DNA from: Candidatus Latescibacterota bacterium
Lineage (GTDB): Bacteria; JAAXHH01
NCBI GenBank assembly: GCA_022821935.1
Contig: JAJECR010000310.1
Coordinates: 1 to 13,800, forward strand
Length of the DNA: 13,800 nt
Direction: 5' to 3'
Position numbers and translations under genes: made by a program. Of the stretch, positions 7,174 to 12,617 are shown one piece after another. Each line of letters starts with the position of its first letter. The stretch's first letter is position 1. The notes beneath the pieces were generated by a model. That model ran no database searches, had not been told where the DNA came from, and saw only the letters and a program-made list of their open reading frames with translations.

Positions 7174-7406
7174 AGTTTACCTTGATTGTGCGTAAAACCC
7201 GCGCGATAAGCGCATGAAGAAGGGATGAAATTCTGGCGTAAAGCCTGTTTATCAGTAAATTAAGGAGGTATCCAGGTAGATAGCTGCTACTTCTTTCATT
7301 CCAAATTGAAAAGCCCGGCCGGTACGACGGAAGAAAAATGGTTTGCGCGTGCGCGTCAACGGCAATCCGGCGAGCATCCGATCCCTAGCGGAGATCCAGA
7401 AATACC

Positions 7407-8102
7407 ATGGGCAGCATTCCCCATCCCCAAAGTCTCTCCATAACGCTGGATCGTATCAACGAACGTCATTTTCTCGGTGAATCGTTCGACCGGACCGAAG
7501 CGGAACGGACCCTGGACTGGCTGGCCGGCCGTTTCGGCACTGATTCCGCCTATGCCGGGACGTTCGGGATTACGGAACAGGACCGCCAGTCGAAACTGTA
7601 CACCTTCACGGGAGAACGGCTTCAGTCGGCATCGCTGCGACACATCCACGCGGAGGAAACCTGCCGGGCGATCATTCTGCTGAACCGCCGCGTCGGGCGC
7701 GACCGGCTGCCCGAACTCGAGTCGGCGACGTCCATGCTCCTCGGGTGTTTCGTCCAGGCGCACGCCAGGGGAAGGCAATACGGTACGTTCTGCTGCGGCG
7801 CATGCACGGTTTCCCTCTGGCGCCACATGGCCGTGGGCGGACTCGGCGACTATGCCCGCTACCTAGATGAAGGTGTGGGCGTGCTGATGAGCCATCAGGA
7901 CGGCGCCGGCGCGTGGCGCCGGTTCCCCTTCTACTATACCCTCCTCGCTTTGTCGGAGGTAGATACCCCAAATTCCCGTCGCGCGATGTCCTATGCTCTG
8001 CCGGAATGCGAGCGGCGCCTGCGCACCATCCGCCGGAATACGCCGTTTGGCACGCGCAGATACCGGCTGCTGTCCCGCATTCTAGAGAAACACGACGCTT
8101 AA
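7407..8102 (+). CDS. Hypothetical protein, predicted helical, with a cysteine cluster
   Basis: I do not recognise this 231-aa protein. Its composition suggests an all-helical soluble protein, with no signal peptide or membrane segment. Notable features are C114, C129-C130-G-A-C133 followed by SLWRH, and near residues 164-183 a DGAGAWRRFPFYYTLLALSE segment. The latter loosely resembles the helical repeats of alpha/alpha-toroid proteins such as prenyltransferases and terpene cyclases. The C-terminal third is strongly basic, rich in Arg. The ATG at 7407 has GGAG 13 nt upstream, which is rather far, but the N-terminal residues read naturally. It is divergent from the sialidase-like gene and lies 5' of ank3 on the same strand, with a 252-nt gap. 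A thiol-based or metal-binding role is conceivable but unproven. Confidence 0.65.
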   Translation: MGSIPHPQSLSITLDRINERHFLGESFDRTEAERTLDWLAGRFGTDSAYAGTFGITEQDRQSKLYTFTGERLQSASLRHIHAEETCRAIILLNRRVGRDRLPELESATSMLLGCFVQAHARGRQYGTFCCGACTVSLWRHMAVGGLGDYARYLDEGVGVLMSHQDGAGAWRRFPFYYTLLALSEVDTPNSRRAMSYALPECERRLRTIRRNTPFGTRRYRLLSRILEKHDA

Positions 8103-8186
8103 ATCGATCTGGACGGCAATTATAACCGACCGGTGCGGCGAACGCTTTGTTTGGTTAATCCTCGTTTTAACCGGGTGGCGATGGGC

Positions 8187-8215
8187 TTGACGCGGACCCA
8201 AATCGGATTTAATAT
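8187..8215 (+). promoter_or_regulatory. Candidate sigma-70-type promoter for ank3
   Basis: TTGACG (8187-8192) and TAATAT (8210-8215) are separated by 17 nt, about 140 nt before the ank3 start. The -35 matches 5 of 6 consensus bases and the -10 about 4 of 6. It lies in the 252-nt gap after the 231-aa gene. An overlapping TTTAAT at 8208 is an alternative -10 with 15-nt spacing. Confidence 0.4.
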
Positions 8216-8354
8216 TCGATTCGTGGCGCTCCGGGGCGCATCCAATCCGCGGAAAAGGCTGAGCCTACCCGATTCTCAATGAACTGGCAGATGGTGCGAA
8301 TCTCTTTCTTCTCCGAAAATGCGGAGTCGGAGGGTCACGGAAAGGAATTCGCCG

Positions 8355-9566
8355 ATGAATAATCTTCACACGCTTCCCCAGGATCCCGACCTGGATCAGC
8401 TCAAAACCCAGGCGAGGGAACTCCTCAAGGCATTTCGCTCGGGTGACGCGGACGCGCTGAAGACCTTCGCCTTGCATCCTCGTGCGATTGATCCCGTTTC
8501 AGCTAAACTGACCGACGCCCAACTGGTCATTGCACGCAGTTATGGATTTTCAAGCTGGCCCGTCCTGCGCCGGGAAGTGAACCGGCGCCGGCTGCGCAGT
8601 GCCATCTGGCGCGGCGATCGGGAGGCCGCCGCGAAGGTGCTGAAACAGGATAGGGGAATCGTAAACGACGCGGTGACCCATCCCCGGTGGGGAGGTCGTC
8701 CCACGCCTATACAGTTGGCGGCCGAACGGGGTCAGGCCGGCATGATCCGGCTCTTGCTGGAAAGCGGCGCGGACCCCGAATCCGGTACAGGCACCTATCG
8801 CGGTTGGAAGGCCCTGCACCTTGCCGCGCACTGGGGTCATATGGAAGCGGCCGCACTGCTGCGGGAACGCGGTGCCGTAGTCGACATCCACGCCGCATGC
8901 CTGCTGGACGACATCCGCCGCGTGTCGGAGATCCTGGCGGATGATCCGGAAGCGGCAATCCGACCGGGCCTTGGAGGCGACCACCCGCTTCACGTGGCCG
9001 TTTCCGTCGAGACCGCAGGCATGCTACTGGATCTCGGCGCGCAACTGAACGCGCTCGACAGCGAAGGTAATAGCCCGCTGGGTGCGGCGCTGTCCCGTGG
9101 CGAACGTTGCCGTCGGCTGGCGGAGTTCCTGATCGACCGCGGTGCGCCGGCCGACCCCTGTCAGCTCGCCGCACTGGGAAGGACAGAGCAGCTTAGGCAA
9201 CGCTTTCGCGCCGACAAGGATGTCGCGGAGTTCAAAGGGAAGATCGGGGTCCATGCCGTGGTGGGCACGCCGCTGCACGCTGCGGTACGACATGGACAGG
9301 AGGAGACCGTGAGGGCGCTGGTTGGCTGGGGCGCGGACGTAAACGCCCGGGCGGATTCCGGTCAGACACCCCTGCATCTATGCGAAAGTGCGGAGATTGC
9401 GAAGACACTCGTCGAGGCCGGCGCCGATACTGGCGCGACGGACGATGAGCACGGCACCACGCCCCTGGTGTGGGCAACAGTGGGTATTGAGATCCACGGA
9501 CCGACACCGGCAAGAAAGGCCCTGGTATCGTACCTGGAGGGGATTACGCCGTCACGGGAGGACTAG
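8355..9566 (+). CDS. Ankyrin-repeat protein with N-terminal helical domain (ank3)
   Basis: This 403-aa protein begins with a helical segment (residues about 7-72): LPQDPDLDQLKTQARELL, then HPR, then AQLVIARSYGFSSWPVL. That combination is a familiar N-terminal module in bacterial ankyrin proteins and probably caps the repeat stack. Ankyrin repeats follow, for example PTPIQLAAERGQAGMIRLLLESGADP, KALHLAAHWGHMEAAALLRERGA, TPLHAAVRHGQEETVRALVGWGADVNA and a last one near residues 345-370. The ATG at 8355 is preferred because AGGA lies 8 nt upstream. An in-frame ATG at 8319 would add 12 Arg-rich residues before the module. The 3' end overlaps the convergent globin-ankyrin gene by 23 nt. It is probably a cytoplasmic interaction scaffold with unknown partners. 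Confidence 0.85.
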   Translation: MNNLHTLPQDPDLDQLKTQARELLKAFRSGDADALKTFALHPRAIDPVSAKLTDAQLVIARSYGFSSWPVLRREVNRRRLRSAIWRGDREAAAKVLKQDRGIVNDAVTHPRWGGRPTPIQLAAERGQAGMIRLLLESGADPESGTGTYRGWKALHLAAHWGHMEAAALLRERGAVVDIHAACLLDDIRRVSEILADDPEAAIRPGLGGDHPLHVAVSVETAGMLLDLGAQLNALDSEGNSPLGAALSRGERCRRLAEFLIDRGAPADPCQLAALGRTEQLRQRFRADKDVAEFKGKIGVHAVVGTPLHAAVRHGQEETVRALVGWGADVNARADSGQTPLHLCESAEIAKTLVEAGADTGATDDEHGTTPLVWATVGIEIHGPTPARKALVSYLEGITPSRED

Positions 9567-11112
9567 CGGCTTCGAGCAACTCGACAATGCTGTCTTTCCC
9601 GGGCCGCTTCATGCGGCGGGCGATCTGCAGAGGCGACTTGCCCAGGTGGTCCTGGAGGGATGGATCCGCGCCATGGACCAGCAGCAGTTCCACCGATTTG
9701 GCCATGTCCGCCCTGGGGCCGGCCTTCAGCGCGTAAAAGAGCGGCGTTTCGCCCCGATCGCTGCGCGCGTCGACAGGCGCGCCGTTGTTCAGCAGCACCT
9801 CCATGACCCCCGTGAAACCTGCCTTGGCGGCGAAATGCAGGGCCCGGGCGCCGCGGAGCACCGTGTCGATCCGGGCTCCCTTGTCCAAGAGGGCCTGTAC
9901 GTAAGCGGGATCATCCCGCTGGCTGTTGTTTCCCGTACAGGCCGTCCAGATCCAGTTTCCTTCGGGGTAGTTGACGTCGGCGCCGTGTGCAGTCAGCAGG
10001 GCCGCAATTTCGGGATCCAGCACCCATCGGCCGCAACCTATCCTCGTGGCGTCCGCGCCGTTCTCCAGTAACAATCGGACCAGGTTTATTTGCCCGCGTC
10101 CCGCGGCGTAGCCGACCAGGGCCGTGCTGTTCACACCGGTCTCGGCACCCCGGTCAAACAGGTATCTCGCAACGTGTTCGTGTCCGCCGTACACGGCATG
10201 GTGCAAGGGAGTCACGGGCAGCAGGTCGCAGGCGGGGTCGTGCGCGTTGGCCAGTCCGGGTTCTTCTTCGAGCAGCGCAGAAACCCGGTCCTGGTCGCCG
10301 AGAAAACAGGCGCTGAAGACATCATACACGGCGCCTCGTTCCAACAGGTATCCGGCGGTTTCATCTTTCTTCTTGCTTCGCGCAGCGCAATGGGCGGTCA
10401 TCATGATATCGCTTGCATGGGCGGACGGTATGTTCACATCCACCCCATGATCCAGCAGCAGCTCCGCAACCGGCGTATGGCCCCGCAGCGCCGCTTCACC
10501 GAGGATGATCGCACCATGACGGGGATCGTCCAGTACACCGGGTTCCTCTTCCAGGTGCCGCTTCAGTGCATCCACCTGGCCTCTTGCCGCCAACTTCGCC
10601 GGCAGTCGCCACCGTTTCTCACGGTGACATCTCATTTCCCACTTGTTCCGGGCAGGTTTCTGCTCGTTGACCAGTCCGTGGGCGAGGGGCCCAAGCGTGT
10701 CGAGCACTTCATCCACGAGCCGCTGTTCGGCCACGTGTTCGCGCAGCGACGCGGCCATGTGCGTCAACCACCGCTCGGCGGATTCCCGCGTGATGTGGAT
10801 ATGACCATGACGGTTTCGGATACCGCCGTAGGCGTGATGCCGGGTGTAGCCCGGCTCTCCGCCCATCCACTCCTCCAGGAAGGCCTTCTGCTTCATGCGC
10901 TCGGGAGCCAGCGTGCGGGTAAACATGGGGCGCAGACTAGCGTCTTCTTCGATCCGGTCATAAAGCCCGTCGATGATGTCCGCGACCACGGTTCGGCCGC
11001 CGATTCGATCGAAAAGTGTGGAGTCGGGCCTCAATTCCGAAGCGAGGCGGCCCCGGTGGGCTAAAGCGTTTCGCACGTTGGCGGGAACGCCGGGTCCTGG
11101 CGATGCCGGCAC
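9544..11112 (-). CDS. Truncated hemoglobin-ankyrin repeat fusion protein (ank4)
   Basis: With the GTG at 11112 this is a 522-aa protein in two parts. Residues about 32-150 are a complete 2/2 (truncated) hemoglobin, most like group II. It has LFDRIGG, then Tyr51 at the B10 position, FLEEWMGGEPGY, RNRHGHIHI with His102 as proximal haem ligand, and ERWLTHM with Trp115 at the G8 position typical of group II. From about residue 165 to the end it is ankyrin repeats, including VAELLLDHGVDVN, TPLHHAVYGGHEHVARYLFDRGA, LVRLLLENGADA, ETPLFYALKAG and VELLLVHGADPSL. The chosen GTG has GGAGG 8 nt upstream; a GTG at 11127 would add five residues. The globin should bind haem, and the repeats suggest a signalling or docking role (inference). 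The gene converges on ank3, overlapping it by 23 nt. Confidence 0.88.
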   Translation of the reverse strand: MPASPGPGVPANVRNALAHRGRLASELRPDSTLFDRIGGRTVVADIIDGLYDRIEEDASLRPMFTRTLAPERMKQKAFLEEWMGGEPGYTRHHAYGGIRNRHGHIHITRESAERWLTHMAASLREHVAEQRLVDEVLDTLGPLAHGLVNEQKPARNKWEMRCHREKRWRLPAKLAARGQVDALKRHLEEEPGVLDDPRHGAIILGEAALRGHTPVAELLLDHGVDVNIPSAHASDIMMTAHCAARSKKKDETAGYLLERGAVYDVFSACFLGDQDRVSALLEEEPGLANAHDPACDLLPVTPLHHAVYGGHEHVARYLFDRGAETGVNSTALVGYAAGRGQINLVRLLLENGADATRIGCGRWVLDPEIAALLTAHGADVNYPEGNWIWTACTGNNSQRDDPAYVQALLDKGARIDTVLRGARALHFAAKAGFTGVMEVLLNNGAPVDARSDRGETPLFYALKAGPRADMAKSVELLLVHGADPSLQDHLGKSPLQIARRMKRPGKDSIVELLEAASPPVTA

Positions 11113-11120
11113 GGAAGCAT

Positions 11121-11125
11121 CCTCC
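11121..11125 (-). promoter_or_regulatory. Shine-Dalgarno GGAGG that decides the globin-ankyrin start
   Basis: GGAGG reads on the minus strand 8 nt before the GTG at 11112. It overlaps the alternative GTG at 11127 and so cannot serve it. This favours the shorter protein. Confidence 0.55.
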
Positions 11126-11256
11126 ACGCATGGTCTCGGGAACCTTGTACAGTAGGTCCTATTGAGGACCGGAATGGGGGTCTTTGCAGAATGTAGTCTT
11201 TGCCACGCCTGCGTATCAAGGGGTTTCCGGCAAGCGGAGGCGATGTCCCCGGGGAC

Positions 11257-11357
11257 CGGATGAAGAAGACGGGCCGGAACCCGGGCGGAGCAGCCGGAAT
11301 GATCTCCGAGAACGGATGGAGAAGCCGGTCAGGCACCCGGCGGAGCAGCCGGAATGA
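11257..11357. repeat. Two direct repeats of about 46 nt
   Basis: Copy 1 (11257-11302) and copy 2 (11313-11357) both start CGGATG and end with the same 17 nt, CGGAGCAGCCGGAATGA. In between they differ at a handful of positions and by one deleted G. The period is about 55-56 nt. Both contain several CCGG tetramers. Confidence 0.75.
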
Positions 11358-11470
11358 CCTTGAATGAAGGCCGGTTCCATGGTGTATAACTTCTTGGTAC
11401 AGTGCGCTCAGCGCCCTGCAACGGGCATTTGTACGTTGACGATGGCACGGCGGCGTATTACTTAAATCGG

Positions 11471-11551
11471 CGCATACGACGCGTACAGCGCACACAGCAC
11501 AAACAGATCTCACGGCGCATACGCCGCATACAGCGCATACGACGTATCCAC
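11471..11551. repeat. Degenerate 9-nt tandem array
   Basis: Nine consecutive 9-nt units can be laid out from 11471. Units 1, 6, 7 and 8 begin CGCATAC, units 2 and 3 are CGCGTACAG and CGCACACAG, and units 4, 5 and 9 are strongly diverged. A further pair of 9-nt units, GGCGCTTCC twice, follows at 11557-11574. The array ends about 85 nt before the nucleotidyltransferase start. Because 9 is a multiple of 3, all frames stay open through it, which explains the Cys/Val-rich and Arg/Ile-rich spurious open frames here. Confidence 0.7.
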
Positions 11552-11637
11552 GGACCGGCGCTTCCGGCGCTTCCGCGGACCAGTCGCGGGTTTGCCGCAT
11601 GCGCTTTTCCTTCTTTTTCTATCTGTAGGTATCCCCG

Positions 11638-12594
11638 ATGGAAAACTCGCCCTCAAACGTGGAAGAACAGTTCGAATCGGCCCTTGAGTCTTTCGTAAAC
11701 AAGGCACGGGAAGACCGGCAGGTTCTGGCCGCGATACTATTCGGCAGCCTGTCGTCGGACCGGGTCTGGGAGAAGTCGGACATCGACCTGATCGTGGTGA
11801 CCAGGGACGATAAAAAGTTGTTTCGCAGGGAAGGCAAGGACGATGACGAGGTCGCGGAAGGCGCGACGCTGAATGAGTTCGACGTGGATATCCATGTTTT
11901 CATGCAACCCCGTTCCGCATTCAAGAAGATGATCGAAGGCGGCCTGCAGAGCTCTTTCATGCACTCGGCCTTCGCCAAGAGCCGCCTGCTTTTCACCCAT
12001 GACGACACAATTCGGGATCTCTACAACGACGTCCTGGCATTCCGGTCGAGAGACCGCCAGGTCCAGCTCATGCACGCGGGTTCCCATGTCATCCCCATCC
12101 TGTACAAGGCGGAGAAGTGGCTTCACGTCCGCAAGGACCTCCATTATGCGTTCCTCTATGTCCTGTACGCTGTGCCCGGCCTGGCGCAGATCGAAGCGTA
12201 CCTGGCCAACCAGCTTGCCGGCCGTGAAGTGATCCAGCAGGCCCTGGTACTCAATCCAGGGTTTTTCAACGCCGTATACACCGACCTGATCGACCGGCCG
12301 AAAACGGAAGCGGCCGTGGGCGAAGCGCTGAGGCGCATAGACGCCTATCTCGAGGAACGGATCGAACCGTTGTTCCAGCCCGTCCTCGATTACCTGGAAG
12401 AGGAGGGCTCGGTAAGATCGGTGACGGATATCGAGACCTATTTCGACAACCAGTTCAATCTCCGGGGCGTAACCACGGTGTGTGAATGGCTCGCGGATAA
12501 AGAGATCATCACCCGGGTATCCAGTCCCTTGCGCCTCACGCTGAAGAGCAACGTGGAATACGACGAACTTGCGTTCTATTACCACAGGGCGTGA
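11638..12594 (+). CDS. Nucleotidyltransferase-domain protein (pol-beta superfamily)
   Basis: This 318-aa protein has an N-terminal minimal nucleotidyltransferase domain. LFGSLSSDRVWEKSDIDLIVV gives the G36-S37-x10-D48-x-D50 signature, and the third metal-binding acid is D84 in FDVDIHVF. Such domains transfer a nucleotide (AMP, GMP and similar) to a protein, small molecule or RNA using two metal ions. Residues about 140-255 are helical and could be a substrate-binding or HEPN-like domain, though no strict Rx4-6H RNase motif is present. The last 60 residues (VTDIETYF to ITRVSSPLRL) look like a winged helix. The target cannot be read from the sequence; antibiotic-modifying and MNT-toxin-like roles are both possible. 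GTAGGT about 7 nt upstream supports the ATG. uvrA begins 23 nt downstream, suggesting co-transcription. Confidence 0.78.
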   Translation: MENSPSNVEEQFESALESFVNKAREDRQVLAAILFGSLSSDRVWEKSDIDLIVVTRDDKKLFRREGKDDDEVAEGATLNEFDVDIHVFMQPRSAFKKMIEGGLQSSFMHSAFAKSRLLFTHDDTIRDLYNDVLAFRSRDRQVQLMHAGSHVIPILYKAEKWLHVRKDLHYAFLYVLYAVPGLAQIEAYLANQLAGREVIQQALVLNPGFFNAVYTDLIDRPKTEAAVGEALRRIDAYLEERIEPLFQPVLDYLEEEGSVRSVTDIETYFDNQFNLRGVTTVCEWLADKEIITRVSSPLRLTLKSNVEYDELAFYYHRA

Positions 12595-12617
12595 AACGGA
12601 CCGGCAGTCGGAAGACC

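Larger units (their letters stand above)
11113..11637. other. 525-nt stretch without a credible gene, rich in direct repeats
   Basis: This gap separates the divergent globin-ankyrin and nucleotidyltransferase genes. It holds two approximate 46-nt direct repeats (11257-11357), a degenerate 9-nt tandem array (11471-11551) and a tandem pair of GGCGCTTCC (11557-11574). Open frames cross it on both strands, but their translations are low-complexity products of the repeats and lack a convincing start. A possible plus-strand promoter combines TTGAAT at 11360 with TATAAC at 11385, but the 19-nt spacing makes it weak. No tRNA or known ncRNA was recognised. Confidence 0.55.

Noticed and set aside
7225..7263. 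12-codon open frame (MKFWRKACLSVN) before the orphan Shine-Dalgarno
   Set aside because: Its AGGG abuts the ATG with no spacing and the peptide has no leader-like features such as runs of one amino acid, so coding is not supported.
7261..7290. Fragment of a 16S rRNA gene on the minus strand
   Set aside because: Similarity covers only about 15 nt with a missing base. The upstream sequence does not match helix 45, so this is not an rRNA gene remnant.
10090..11064. 324-aa plus-strand open frame opposite the globin-ankyrin gene
   Set aside because: The minus strand has a complete globin plus ankyrin repeats, whereas this frame has no recognisable domain.
11061..11707. Open frames through the repeat region, including a Cys/Val-rich minus-strand frame and an Arg/Ile-rich plus-strand frame
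   Set aside because: The peptide repeats are direct translations of the 9-nt array, which keeps every frame open. I found no convincing start or family.
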